From assembly GCA_019638575.1 (NCBI GenBank), contig JAHBTN010000026.1, positions 1 through 45,803 on the forward strand: a stretch of 45,803 nt of DNA. The letters run 5' to 3'. A program made the translations under genes and the position numbers. This DNA comes from Ferruginibacter sp. (GTDB lineage Bacteria > Bacteroidota > Bacteroidia > Chitinophagales > Chitinophagaceae). Positions 17,626 through 26,882 of the stretch are shown here, piece by piece. The notes beneath the pieces are model-generated. The model did not search any database. It saw only the letters and a program-made list of their open reading frames with translations, and was not told where the DNA came from. Position 1 is the stretch's first letter. Each line of letters opens with the position of its first letter.

Positions 17626-18375
17626 ATGCTAAAAAGAGAAAGACAGGCGTACATAGTACAGCAGGTAAACCTGCACAACAAAGTTCTCTCTACTGCCTTA
17701 AGTTCTGAGATTGATGTATCTGAAGACACCATCAGGCGTGATTTACAGGAGTTATCAGAAAAAGGTAAGTTGATTAAAGTACATGGCGGCGCCCTTTCCC
17801 ACTCTTTTCACGACATTACTTACCCTTCTAAAAAGGTTTATGCCCAGGACAGCAAAAAAATTATTGCTGAAAAAGCTGTTAAGTTTATAAAAGAAGGCAT
17901 GTTTGTATTAACCAGTGGCGGTACCACAATAATTGAACTTGCCAGGGCTTTACCGGTTACCTTATCGGCAACATTTATATCTGGCAGTATACCGGCTGTG
18001 GTGGAATATATGCATCATCCCAACCTGGAAGTGATAGTTATTGGAGATAAATTATCGAAGAACTCAAAAATAACCGTTGGTGCCGATGCTTTAGCAAGGA
18101 TTAATACTTTAAAACCCGATTTATGTTTTTTAGGTATTAATGCAATTCATCCGCAACATGGCGTAACCGACAGCGATTGGGATGTGGTACAACTTAAACA
18201 GGCAATGGTTGAAACTTCTCAAAAAGTGGTATGCCTTACCATTTCGGAGAAAATAAACAGTATACAGCCTTTGCATATATGCGGATTGGATAAGATAGAT
18301 ATATTGATAACGGAATTACCAAACAACCACCCTGCTTTACAGCCTTATGTAGCAGCTGGCATTACAGTAATGTAA
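17626..18375 (+). CDS. DeoR/GlpR-family transcriptional regulator
   Basis: The 249-residue protein has an N-terminal winged helix-turn-helix (about 1-57) with the family signature DVSEDTIRRDLQELSEKGKL followed by KVHGGA. The C-terminal sensor domain (about 75-235) resembles phosphosugar-binding isomerase folds, with TSGGTTIIELARAL as the phosphate-contacting loop and the conserved LGINAIHPQHGVTDSD segment. DeoR proteins usually repress sugar-use genes and respond to a phosphorylated sugar. The SusC gene starts 46 bp downstream on the same strand without a visible terminator, so this is probably the local regulator and first gene of the unit. Confidence 0.9.
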   Translation: MLKRERQAYIVQQVNLHNKVLSTALSSEIDVSEDTIRRDLQELSEKGKLIKVHGGALSHSFHDITYPSKKVYAQDSKKIIAEKAVKFIKEGMFVLTSGGTTIIELARALPVTLSATFISGSIPAVVEYMHHPNLEVIVIGDKLSKNSKITVGADALARINTLKPDLCFLGINAIHPQHGVTDSDWDVVQLKQAMVETSQKVVCLTISEKINSIQPLHICGLDKIDILITELPNNHPALQPYVAAGITVM

Positions 18376-18421
18376 AACAACTATAAGTATAATTTTTTTT
18401 TAACCAACAAAACAAGTCTAT

Positions 18422-21400
18422 ATGAGAAAAATTACAAACAGATTGATTGCTTTTCTGTTTTTTTTAATTCCCGTAATGTGCCAGGCTCAAAATAGTGTTA
18501 CCGGCCGGGTACTTACCGAGGATGGTGTAGCAGTAGAAGGCGCCACCATTCTAATTAAAGGTAAAACCGGCGGTGTAAAATCCGATGCACAGGGAAATTT
18601 TACTATAACTGCCAATAAAGGCGATGTGCTGGTAATAACCTATGTAGGTTTTATTGGCCAGCAAATAACAGTAAAAGATGCAGGAACAATCATTGTAAAA
18701 CTTAAACAAGTTGATAAAACAATGGAAGAAGTTGTTGTTGCAATGGATATTAAAAGAAACCCGAGGGAATTGGGTTACTCGGTACAAACAGTTAAAGGCG
18801 ATGACATACAAAAAACCCAGCGGGAGAACTTTGTAAATAGTTTACAAGGCAGGGTTGCAGGCCTTACTGTAACGCCAACTTCGGGTACTGCCGGTGCATC
18901 TTCGGGTATTATTCTAAGGGGTTTTAATACTATATCTGGTACCAACCAGCCATTGTTTGTTGTAGATGGTATAATTATAGACAACCAAACTTTAAATTCA
19001 AACTCTCAAAGTGGTAGTGGTATTGGTCTTGCTTCTGACGGTAATAACAGGAACAATGATAACACAAACCGTATTGCTGATATAAACCCAAGTGATATTG
19101 AAAATGTTACTGTGTTAAAAGGCCCCGAAGCTACAGCGTTATATGGTAGCCAGGCCAGTTCAGGTGCTATTGTAATAACTACCAAAAAAGCAAAAGGAAC
19201 CAATGGAAAAATTTTAGTGAGTTATGATAATAATTTCAGGTTTCAAAAAATTACACGTTATGGAAAAGTAAATAACGACTTTGGCCCCGGATCTGCTAAT
19301 AACGTACCTGCTGGCGGCCCTATTTACGGATTTACTTCTTTTGGCCCTGCATGGGCGCCCGGTACTACTTTATATGATAACATACATCATTTTTTTGAAA
19401 CCGGTTTTTCACAAACACATAATTTAGGGTTAGATTTTGGAACAAAGAATGTAAGCTTTAGGGTTACCGGTCAATTTTTTGATAATAAAGGTGTAGTTCC
19501 ACATAATACTTATAGAAAATACAACTTTAAGATATCAAACACTACAAAAATTGGTAAATATATTACCATCACTCCTGCAATAGCATATACTAATGCCAAC
19601 AACCTAAGGCCACTTAAAAGTTCAACATCAACTGCAGGATCTGGTGGTTATTTAGTAGAGCTTTACGAATGGCCCGCTAATAAAGATGTTCGGAATTTTG
19701 AAGATGCAAACGGAAATAAAGTTTTATTATTCAATCCTAATGTAAATTCAGATTTTGACAACCCTTTGTGGAGTGCTAAAAATAACCATAGCGGCGATAA
19801 GATGAATCGAATAATTGCCACTATGGGCATTGATATTACCACTCCATTACCCTGGTTAACTTTAGCAGGCAGGTTTGGTTATGATACTTATAAAAACGAT
19901 GGATATGTATTTATTCATCCGCAATCTTATATGTTATCAACAGCCACCGGAGGAAGCCTTGATAATTATTACAGAACATACTCTGGTTATAACCATACTA
20001 TAACTGCAACTGCAAAGAAAAAATTTGGTAAATTCAGTACCAGGTTAATGATTGGTACCATGTGGCAGGATTTTGAAACCAGGCAATTTGCAGTATATGG
20101 TACAAACTTAATTGACTCATCAAGTACCGATAGTAGCAATACTACTGTTAATACAAGAAGGCGCCTGTTGAGAAATAATATGGGGCTACCCAATTTAAAT
20201 ATATTTAGAGAACTTGCTTATTTTGGTGAAGCTTCTGTTGGTTATAATAACTATGCATTTGTAACCTATTCTCACAGGTTTGAATCTGCATCGCCAATAC
20301 CAAAAGCAAACAGGCATTATAATTACCCGGGTGTAAGTTTAAGCCTGATAGTTTCGGATATGTTACCTGTTATTAAACGAGGTGGTATATTAAACTATTT
20401 TAAATTAAGAGCTTCATTGGCTAATACTGCCCGTTTAAATGACCCATACAGTAACCAGTCATTTTTTGTAAACAATTTCAGCAGTACCACTTTACCGGTT
20501 ACATATACTTATGGGTTCACCAATTCTAACCCCAATTTAACACCAGAAAAACAGAGTACTTATGAAATTGGTGCCGAGTTTAGATTATTAAATAATGCCA
20601 TCACTCTTGAAGCAGCTTATTACAATACTTTGTGTACTAATCAAATTGCACAGGGCTTTAGGGCCAGTTACGCTACAGGTTATATTTTAAACACACAAAA
20701 CGCAGCATCTTTACGTAACGAGGGTGTTGAATTAACACTGGGATTAACACCCATCAATAAACAAGACCTTTACTGGAATATCAATTTCAATTTTAACCAC
20801 ATGTGGAGCAAGGTGCTAACCCTGCCTGCTTCAATTGGTATTTATAACGATTTCTATAATTCAGATACCTATATCTCCAATGTACGTGGTGGTTTGGTTA
20901 GAAACAATTCTACTCAAACTTTAACCGGCTCTAAATACAGAAGAAATGATGCCGGGCAGATTATCATTGACCGCAATACAGGTATCCCATTAATTGTAAC
21001 TGGTAATTCAATAATTGCCGACAGGACTCCTGATTTTACTCTTGGTACATTAAATACCCTACAATACAAAAACTGGAGTCTTAGCTTTTTATGGGATTTA
21101 AGAGTAGGTGGTGATATTTATAATGGTACCGATCAATTGCTTACAAGATTAGGTAAAAGTGAGCGTACAGCCGATCGTGGTACAGCAAGAGTAGTACAAG
21201 GTGTTTTAAATGACGGAAACGAAAATACAGCTAACCCCACCGTTAATACCCTTGCTATTGTGCCTCAGTATTTGAGCAGTTATTATACCAGTATGCCTGA
21301 TGAAGAGTTTGTACAAAAGGATGTTAACTGGTTTAGGTTAAGAGATGTAACATTAAATTATAAATTTTCAGCTAATACTTTAAAACGGCTTAAAGCTATT

Positions 21401-21580
21401 AAAGGCTTAAGTGTATTTATAACAGGTAGCGATTTATTGTTGTTTACAAATTATTACGGAGCCGATCCTGCAGTAAATGCCAATAATCCGGGTACAGGTG
21501 GTGTTGGAGGTTATGGAATGGACCTTGGAAGCACTGCAACACCTTTAGGTATTAGTTTCGGTTTAAGAGCTAACTTTTAA
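18422..21580 (+). CDS. SusC/RagA-family TonB-linked outer-membrane protein
   Basis: The 1052-residue precursor has a signal peptide ending at CQAQ. A carboxypeptidase-regulatory-like beta domain follows (about 25-105, SVTGRVLTEDGVAVEGATIL). The plug domain (about 115-235) includes NSLQGRVAGLTV, ILRGFNTISG and PLFVVDGIIID. The rest is a beta barrel ending in a terminal Phe. SusC proteins import glycans or peptides across the outer membrane, powered by TonB, with SusD as a lid. Lack of glycoside hydrolases nearby means the substrate cannot be read from context. The SusD gene follows after 39 bp. Confidence 0.95.
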   Translation: MRKITNRLIAFLFFLIPVMCQAQNSVTGRVLTEDGVAVEGATILIKGKTGGVKSDAQGNFTITANKGDVLVITYVGFIGQQITVKDAGTIIVKLKQVDKTMEEVVVAMDIKRNPRELGYSVQTVKGDDIQKTQRENFVNSLQGRVAGLTVTPTSGTAGASSGIILRGFNTISGTNQPLFVVDGIIIDNQTLNSNSQSGSGIGLASDGNNRNNDNTNRIADINPSDIENVTVLKGPEATALYGSQASSGAIVITTKKAKGTNGKILVSYDNNFRFQKITRYGKVNNDFGPGSANNVPAGGPIYGFTSFGPAWAPGTTLYDNIHHFFETGFSQTHNLGLDFGTKNVSFRVTGQFFDNKGVVPHNTYRKYNFKISNTTKIGKYITITPAIAYTNANNLRPLKSSTSTAGSGGYLVELYEWPANKDVRNFEDANGNKVLLFNPNVNSDFDNPLWSAKNNHSGDKMNRIIATMGIDITTPLPWLTLAGRFGYDTYKNDGYVFIHPQSYMLSTATGGSLDNYYRTYSGYNHTITATAKKKFGKFSTRLMIGTMWQDFETRQFAVYGTNLIDSSSTDSSNTTVNTRRRLLRNNMGLPNLNIFRELAYFGEASVGYNNYAFVTYSHRFESASPIPKANRHYNYPGVSLSLIVSDMLPVIKRGGILNYFKLRASLANTARLNDPYSNQSFFVNNFSSTTLPVTYTYGFTNSNPNLTPEKQSTYEIGAEFRLLNNAITLEAAYYNTLCTNQIAQGFRASYATGYILNTQNAASLRNEGVELTLGLTPINKQDLYWNINFNFNHMWSKVLTLPASIGIYNDFYNSDTYISNVRGGLVRNNSTQTLTGSKYRRNDAGQIIIDRNTGIPLIVTGNSIIADRTPDFTLGTLNTLQYKNWSLSFLWDLRVGGDIYNGTDQLLTRLGKSERTADRGTARVVQGVLNDGNENTANPTVNTLAIVPQYLSSYYTSMPDEEFVQKDVNWFRLRDVTLNYKFSANTLKRLKAIKGLSVFITGSDLLLFTNYYGADPAVNANNPGTGGVGGYGMDLGSTATPLGISFGLRANF

Positions 21581-21619
21581 TAAACATCAATATCAATTAT
21601 AGACTTAAAAAAAAATAAT

Positions 21620-23296
21620 ATGCAAAACAATATTTTAAAATCTTTTCTCTTTTTTGGATGTATTTGTCTTTTAGGCATCACATCCTGCGATAAGAGAATT
21701 GAAGATGCTTATTTAAATCCCAATGCCACTGTTCAGGTACCTATAGAAACACTATTACCGGGTGTTATAGGAGGATTTACTGCTTTTAACTCGGCTGCAG
21801 GTACTAACTATGGCGTACAACAAGATGATATTTTGCTTGGCCGCTATATACAATACTGGGGTTCTACAGCAAATGGAGAAAATTATGGTTCTATGGGTGG
21901 CACTATTAATAGTGATAATACAGGAGCTATATGGGCAGCCGTTTATTATGGACATGGCCAAAATGTTAACCGCATTATTGAATGGGGAACCCAACAGGAA
22001 AAATGGGATTTTGTTGGTGTGGCACAAGCTGTACGTGCCTGGGACTGGCTGGAACTTACCAATCAGTACGGTGAGGCTATTTTAAAAGAAGCATTTAATA
22101 CCAGCCAGCAACAATTTAACTACGATACCCAACCTGAATTTTATGACAGTTGCAGGGCTTATTGTTACAGGGCATTGGCAAATTTGAGCAGAACTGATGG
22201 TAATGTAAACCCAACCAACCTTGCACAAAGTGACGCCTATTTTAATGGAGGAAGTATTGATAAATGGAAAAAATTTGTGTATGGTATTTTAGCAAGGTCG
22301 TACAACAATCTTAGCAGCAAGGGAATTTATCTCACTAATGGTTATGCCGATTCTGCAATTAAATATGCAGCACTTTCCTGCAGCTCCAATGCAGATAATA
22401 TTATGGCAACATTTTCGGTAGCCAATACAAGCAACGGTTTTAACAGCTATTTTGGCCCAACCCGTAGTAACATTGGTACCATCAGGCAGGGAGCTTATAT
22501 TGCCGATTTGATGAGTGGCGCCAATGATACCATTTTTACAGGTGTAAGCGATCCTCGTTGCTGGTATATGCTTAGCGAAAACAAGAATAATACTTTTAAA
22601 GGTGTTTATCCCTGGTTAGGAATGACGCAATACCTGAGTGGCTCTACTCCTACTAATGATTATCCTAAAAATTTCTGGAGAAACCCTACAGTAAATGCTA
22701 CTACCGGAGGTTCAGTTGATAGTACCCGTTATGTGTACCGTAATGCCGGCCCTTGGCCAATGATGACCGCATCGGAAATGCAATTTACTATAGCAGAAGC
22801 AGCCTTTAAAAAAGGTGATAAGGCTACAGCTTATGCAGCATACATAAACGGCATCAGTTTGAATTTTGATATGCTCACAACAACTTATCAAACCAATGTA
22901 CCTGCATCAAAACTCATAACACCTCTAATGAAGACCACGTACATGACAGATCCTGCCATTGTACCTCTTACATCAGCCGGTTTAACATTATCTCATATCA
23001 TGTGCCAAAAATATATTGCACTGTTTGGTTGGGGTACTCATCAAACCTGGACAGACATGCGTAAGTATCATTACATAGATAAGGATAACACTACCGGCCA
23101 CCAGGTTTATGCAGGATTTTTACCGCCACCCACTTCACCTATTAATTATCTTATTTCTACAAATAATGGAAAATATGTGTACAGGTGCAGGCCAAGGTAT
23201 AATTCTGAATACCTGTATAATATACCTGAACTAACCAGGATTGGGGCGCTTAATAACGACTACAATACATATGAATGTTGGTTTTCACAACCATAA
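21620..23296 (+). CDS. SusD/RagB-family nutrient-binding lipoprotein
   Basis: The 558-residue precursor has lipobox GITSC (Cys at about 24), so the mature protein is a lipoprotein expected on the outer face of the outer membrane. Its body fits the SusD-like family, helical with tetratricopeptide-like units: KWKKFVYGILARSYNNLS and the late TASEMQFTIAEAAFKKGD segment are characteristic. It would close over the adjacent SusC barrel and deliver substrate. The aromatic-rich central region (around the YPWLGMTQYLSGS segment) may line the ligand site, but the ligand is unknown. Confidence 0.93.
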   Translation: MQNNILKSFLFFGCICLLGITSCDKRIEDAYLNPNATVQVPIETLLPGVIGGFTAFNSAAGTNYGVQQDDILLGRYIQYWGSTANGENYGSMGGTINSDNTGAIWAAVYYGHGQNVNRIIEWGTQQEKWDFVGVAQAVRAWDWLELTNQYGEAILKEAFNTSQQQFNYDTQPEFYDSCRAYCYRALANLSRTDGNVNPTNLAQSDAYFNGGSIDKWKKFVYGILARSYNNLSSKGIYLTNGYADSAIKYAALSCSSNADNIMATFSVANTSNGFNSYFGPTRSNIGTIRQGAYIADLMSGANDTIFTGVSDPRCWYMLSENKNNTFKGVYPWLGMTQYLSGSTPTNDYPKNFWRNPTVNATTGGSVDSTRYVYRNAGPWPMMTASEMQFTIAEAAFKKGDKATAYAAYINGISLNFDMLTTTYQTNVPASKLITPLMKTTYMTDPAIVPLTSAGLTLSHIMCQKYIALFGWGTHQTWTDMRKYHYIDKDNTTGHQVYAGFLPPPTSPINYLISTNNGKYVYRCRPRYNSEYLYNIPELTRIGALNNDYNTYECWFSQP

Positions 23297-23321
23297 ATTA
23301 TTAACCAGAAAATAAAGAAAT

Positions 23322-24053
23322 ATGAAACATAATAAAATAATAAGCTTGCTGATTATGGTTGTAGCTTCATCGTTGGTTTTTATTTCCTGTAAACGGGAAG
23401 CACCTTTAACAGCATCTATAGATACAGGGATTGAAACCAAAGCTACCGTACAGGTTTATAATGCTACTGTAAAAAGTGCCCGTAATTTCCTGTATGTTGA
23501 TGGTACAAAAATTTCGGGAGCTACATTTGCATTTGGTAATGTTTTTCCTGCAACTGCTTATGCTTTTAAAGTAGATCCCGGTTCAAGGACTTTTTTAATT
23601 AAGGATACGCTTGTAAGTACCACTCAGCCTCCATTAACTTTTACCCAAACAATGGATGCAGGTAAAAGCTATACAATTTTTACATACGATACGCTAAATA
23701 GTATAAAACAAGCAACTGTTGAAAATACTATTGAAATACCTAATGATACAACAAGTAGGTTGCGTTTTGCAAATTTTGTGTATAATGTAACTCCTGTGGC
23801 TGCAGTTGATGTTTATTCATCTGCCATGGGGCATTCAAAAATTTTCTCTAACGTGGCCACAGCATCTGTAACCGGGTTTATCCCCTATCCATCAGGTGTA
23901 AGGGATACATTGTCTGTTTATGCTACAGGTACCACTTCACCGTTGATTATTCGTTTAATCTCTACCAGTGTAACACCCACAAGAAGTTATACAACTGTAT
24001 ATAGCGGAAGTTATAGCGGAACCAAATCATTTGCATTATTTAGTACATATTGA
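23322..24053 (+). CDS. DUF4397-like lipoprotein
   Basis: The 243-residue precursor has a lipoprotein signal with lipobox VFISC. The mature part consists of two beta-rich repeats: ATVQVYNATVKSARNFLYVD and SRLRFANFVYNVTPVAAVDV each open a domain of about 100 residues. This resembles DUF4397 proteins, immunoglobulin-like envelope proteins common in Bacteroidetes. It follows SusD by 25 bp and precedes the operon terminator, so it probably belongs to the uptake complex, perhaps as an extra surface lipoprotein. Confidence 0.7.
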   Translation: MKHNKIISLLIMVVASSLVFISCKREAPLTASIDTGIETKATVQVYNATVKSARNFLYVDGTKISGATFAFGNVFPATAYAFKVDPGSRTFLIKDTLVSTTQPPLTFTQTMDAGKSYTIFTYDTLNSIKQATVENTIEIPNDTTSRLRFANFVYNVTPVAAVDVYSSAMGHSKIFSNVATASVTGFIPYPSGVRDTLSVYATGTTSPLIIRLISTSVTPTRSYTTVYSGSYSGTKSFALFSTY

Positions 24054-24070
24054 TAGATACTTTTTAATAG

Positions 24071-24104
24071 AAGAGCAGCTTCATTTATGAAGCTGCTCTT
24101 TTGT
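24071..24104 (+). terminator. Strong terminator of the deoR-susCD operon
   Basis: A perfect 14-bp stem (AAGAGCAGCTTCAT with ATGAAGCTGCTCTT) has a TT loop and is followed by TTGTTTT. It ends the plus-strand unit; the opposite strand lacks a clean T run, so stopping the convergent gene is less certain. Confidence 0.9.
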
Positions 24105-24122
24105 TTTATAAGTATTTTTGTT

Positions 24123-25394
24123 TTACCCAAAAAACAAATATGCTAATGTAATAGCAGTAATAATACAAACAAGGTCGGCAAGCAGCATGGCGCCAATTGC
24201 ATAGCGTGTATTTTTTATAGACACTGAACCGAAGTAAACTGCCACCACATAAAATGTGGTATCTGATGCCCCCTGGAAAATTCCTGAAAGCCTGCTTGCA
24301 AAAGAATCGGGGCCATAAGCAGCCATAGTGCTCACCATCATGCCACGGGCAGCGCCGCCACTGAGTGGTCTAATCAAGGCAGTAGGCAGGCCGTCAACAA
24401 AACGGGTATCGGGACTAAACATGGCAAAAAAATGTTTCATCCCGTTTATTACGGCGTCAAAAGCGCCGCTTGTGCGTAACATGCTTACGGCAACCAATAT
24501 CCCCAAAATGTATGGAATAATCCTGATGGCTGTATCAAAACCGTTTTTTGCACCATCAACAAAATCAGAAAAGATATCGGTCTTTTTGTAGATACCACCC
24601 AATACAATTAGTATAAAAACCAAAAGAATAAGTCCATTGCTCAGCATCCCCGAAAATAATTGGATACCTGCCGCATTTAAACTCACCACGTACATTACCA
24701 GTAATCCAATTACAATTGAAATACCTAATACCCATAATAATATTACCGGTTGCAATAAATTTATTTTTTGTTTTATCGATACGATGATCATGGCGGCTAT
24801 GGTACCCACAAAAGTTACAATCATGCAAGGGATAAAAATATCAGTTGGGTTGGATGCGTTTTGAGCAGCCCTTACAGCAATTACACTTACGGGAATCAGG
24901 TTAAGCCCGGCAGCATGCAGGCATAAAAACATGATCTGCGAATTTGAAGCAACATCCTTGTTGGGGTTAAGTTCCTGCAAACTTTGCATGGCTTTTAAAC
25001 CAAAAGGTGTGGCAGCATTATCTAAACCCAGCAAGTTGGCCGAAAAATTCATAATCATGTGCCCCATTGATGGATGGCCTTTGGGTATTTCGGGAAAAAG
25101 TTTTGAAAAGAATGGACCTACGATACGGGATAAAAGCCTTATGCCGCCTGCTTTTTCGGCAATATTCATAAAGCCGATGAACAGCGATAAGATACCGATC
25201 AGCTTTAAACAGATTTCAACCGCCACCCAGCAGGTTTCAATGATGCCGTCTATCTTTAAAGGGTTAGTAGGGTCAGATGCTTTGCCACTTACCATCCATG
25301 TAAAAATCTGTGTTTCGCCAAAGAAAAAACATTTAATGCCGGCAACAACAATTGCAATGATGATAAAAGCCGACCATATTCTGCTTAATGCCAT
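24123..25394 (-). CDS. Fused SpmA/SpmB-type membrane protein (Gate domains)
   Basis: The 423-residue polytopic protein joins two regions that are separate spore maturation proteins SpmA and SpmB in Firmicutes. Both halves are nucleoside-recognition/Gate-type membrane domains. The first half contains GHPSMGHMIMNFSANLLGLDNAATPFG, typical of SpmA; the second contains IRPLSGGAARGMM and YGPDSFASRLSG, typical of SpmB. About nine or ten hydrophobic segments are visible. The organism class does not sporulate, so the role is probably transport of an unknown small molecule. The start codon lies 8 bp from a heptamer repeat array that forms its 5' leader. Confidence 0.85.
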   Translation of the reverse strand: MALSRIWSAFIIIAIVVAGIKCFFFGETQIFTWMVSGKASDPTNPLKIDGIIETCWVAVEICLKLIGILSLFIGFMNIAEKAGGIRLLSRIVGPFFSKLFPEIPKGHPSMGHMIMNFSANLLGLDNAATPFGLKAMQSLQELNPNKDVASNSQIMFLCLHAAGLNLIPVSVIAVRAAQNASNPTDIFIPCMIVTFVGTIAAMIIVSIKQKINLLQPVILLWVLGISIVIGLLVMYVVSLNAAGIQLFSGMLSNGLILLVFILIVLGGIYKKTDIFSDFVDGAKNGFDTAIRIIPYILGILVAVSMLRTSGAFDAVINGMKHFFAMFSPDTRFVDGLPTALIRPLSGGAARGMMVSTMAAYGPDSFASRLSGIFQGASDTTFYVVAVYFGSVSIKNTRYAIGAMLLADLVCIITAITLAYLFFG

Positions 25395-25402
25395 TTTTTA
25401 TA

Positions 25403-25493
25403 ATTATGAATTTTGAATGATGAATAGTAAATTTTGCTTTTTGTCTATTATCTATTATCTATTATCTATTATCTCTTGTCTCTTGTCTTTTCT
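25403..25493. repeat. Heptamer-period repeat array, 13 units
   Basis: The stretch stays in strict 7-nt register for 91 bp. From left to right the units read ATTATGA, ATTTTGA, ATGATGA, ATAGTAA, ATTTTGC, TTTTTGT, then CTATTAT four times exactly, CTCTTGT twice exactly and CTTTTCT. The exact blocks indicate recent slippage. It occupies the leader of the minus-strand SpmA/SpmB gene and part of the 250-bp divergent spacer before ychF. Confidence 0.85.
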
Positions 25494-25610
25494 CCCCGAA
25501 AGTTAGTTAATTCATGTCAAACAATTATGATCACTTAATAGTGAAAAAATAATACAACGTTTAAAATTCAAACATTCAACATAACCTACAGTACCTTACC
25601 TTTGCGCCGG

Positions 25611-25638
25611 TTTTTATTTTTGAATTTTTTAATTTTTA
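25611..25638. repeat. AT-rich degenerate 7-nt-period stretch before ychF
   Basis: Four T-rich heptamers (TTTTTAT, TTTTGAA, TTTTTTA, ATTTTTA) run up to 6 bp before the ychF start. It also contains TATTTTTG (25615-25622), which fits TAnnTTTG and may be the ychF -7 element, although no spaced TTG is present. Confidence 0.35.
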
Positions 25639-25644
25639 TTTCAG

Positions 25645-26742
25645 ATGGCTTTAAAAGCAGGAATTGTAGGATTACCCAATGTAGGAAAATCAACCCTTTT
25701 TAATGCGGTTAGCAACAGCGCCAAGGCGCAGGCAAGTAATTACAGGTTTTGTACCATTGAACCCAATACCGGGCTGGTAAACGTACCCGACCCACGCCTG
25801 AATAAACTTGCCGAGTTGGTAGTACCAGAAAGAATAGTACCTACACAAATTGAGATTGTTGATATTGCCGGGCTAGTACGTGGCGCCAGCAAGGGCGAAG
25901 GATTGGGTAATAAATTTTTAGCCAATATACGTGAAGTAGATGCCATTATTCATGTGGTGCGTTGCTTTGAAGATGAAAATATCTTAAGAGAAGAAGGCCC
26001 CATCAATCCTGTGAGTGATAAAGAAGTGATTGAAACTGAACTGCAGCTTAAAGACCTTGAAAGCGTGGAAAAGAAAATGCAGCGTACCGAAAAAATGGCA
26101 AAGACAGACCCAAAGATGAAGGCCGAACTGGAGATACTTGCAAAATGTAAAGCCCATCTCGATTCAGGAAAAAATATTATCACCCTGGGATTAAGTAAAG
26201 AAGATAAATCGGCCATTGCAGATTTATTTTTACTTACTGATAAACATATCTTATATGTAGCCAATGTTGATGAAGCAAGCATGCATACCGGCAATAAATA
26301 TTCGGATGCGTTGATTGAAGCCGTAAAAAACGAAGGCAACGAAGTGATTGTTATGACCAACGCCATTGAAGCACAGATTGCCGAGTTTGAAGACCCGGAT
26401 GATAAGGCTATGTTTATGGAAGAATATAAAATGACCGAACCGGCATTGGACAGGCTGATACATTCAACCTATAAGCTTTTAAACCTTTCTACTTATTTTA
26501 CTGCAGGTGTGCAGGAAGTAAGGGCCTGGACCATTGAAAAAGGCTGGAAAGCGCCACAGGCTGCCGCTGTAATACATACCGATTTTGAAAAAGGATTTAT
26601 TAAAGCCGAAGTTATTGCCTACGATGATTTTTTAAAATACAAATCGGAGGCAGCTTGCCGTGAAAACGGGAGATTAAGAATAGAAGGGAAAGAATATATT
26701 GTACAGGATGGAGATGTGATGCACTTCAGGTTTAATGTTTAA
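25645..26742 (+). CDS. ychF: Redox-regulated ATPase YchF (Obg-related)
   Basis: The 365-residue protein is a full-length YchF. The P-loop GLPNVGKST is at residues 8-16, the switch region DIAGLVRGASKGEGLGNKFL follows near residue 70, and the guanine-specificity motif is replaced by the YchF-type NVDE, explaining its ATP preference. A coiled-coil helical insert spans about 130-200. The C-terminal TGS domain (about 280-365) ends in QDGDVMHFRFNV. YchF associates with ribosomes and is linked to oxidative stress and translation. It is a single gene ending at a shared terminator. Confidence 0.95.
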   Translation: MALKAGIVGLPNVGKSTLFNAVSNSAKAQASNYRFCTIEPNTGLVNVPDPRLNKLAELVVPERIVPTQIEIVDIAGLVRGASKGEGLGNKFLANIREVDAIIHVVRCFEDENILREEGPINPVSDKEVIETELQLKDLESVEKKMQRTEKMAKTDPKMKAELEILAKCKAHLDSGKNIITLGLSKEDKSAIADLFLLTDKHILYVANVDEASMHTGNKYSDALIEAVKNEGNEVIVMTNAIEAQIAEFEDPDDKAMFMEEYKMTEPALDRLIHSTYKLLNLSTYFTAGVQEVRAWTIEKGWKAPQAAAVIHTDFEKGFIKAEVIAYDDFLKYKSEAACRENGRLRIEGKEYIVQDGDVMHFRFNV

Positions 26743-26832
26743 ACCGTCAGCAACAATTTTATTTCAATTTAAAAGTGTAAGATTTTAAATCATAGAGATA
26801 AACTTATCATGCAAACATACTGGTGCAGAAAG

Positions 26833-26864
26833 AAAACGGGCTCTTATTTTAAGAGCCCGTTTTT
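26833..26864. terminator. Bidirectional terminator between ychF and the fasciclin gene
   Basis: A perfect 14-bp stem (AAAACGGGCTCTTA with TAAGAGCCCGTTTT) has a 3-nt loop. It carries T-rich tracts on both strands and sits between the convergent ends of ychF and the fasciclin lipoprotein gene. Confidence 0.9.
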
Positions 26865-26882
26865 AATTCAATATTAAAAAAT

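Noticed and set aside
24931-25416. 161-codon frame on the plus strand
   Set aside because: It is antisense to the well-supported SpmA/SpmB-type gene and has no signal, domain or promoter of its own.
25403-25493. CRISPR-like array
   Set aside because: The units are 7 bp, contiguous and without spacers, and no cas genes are present.
25491-25501. TCCCCGAAAG as a third copy of the CCCC-N4-GGGG motif
   Set aside because: Only the left half is present; the GGGG arm is missing.
25950-26366. 138-codon minus-strand frame rich in Ser and Leu
   Set aside because: Shadow of ychF; low-complexity Ser/Leu composition is typical of the reverse of Lys/Glu-rich coding sequence.
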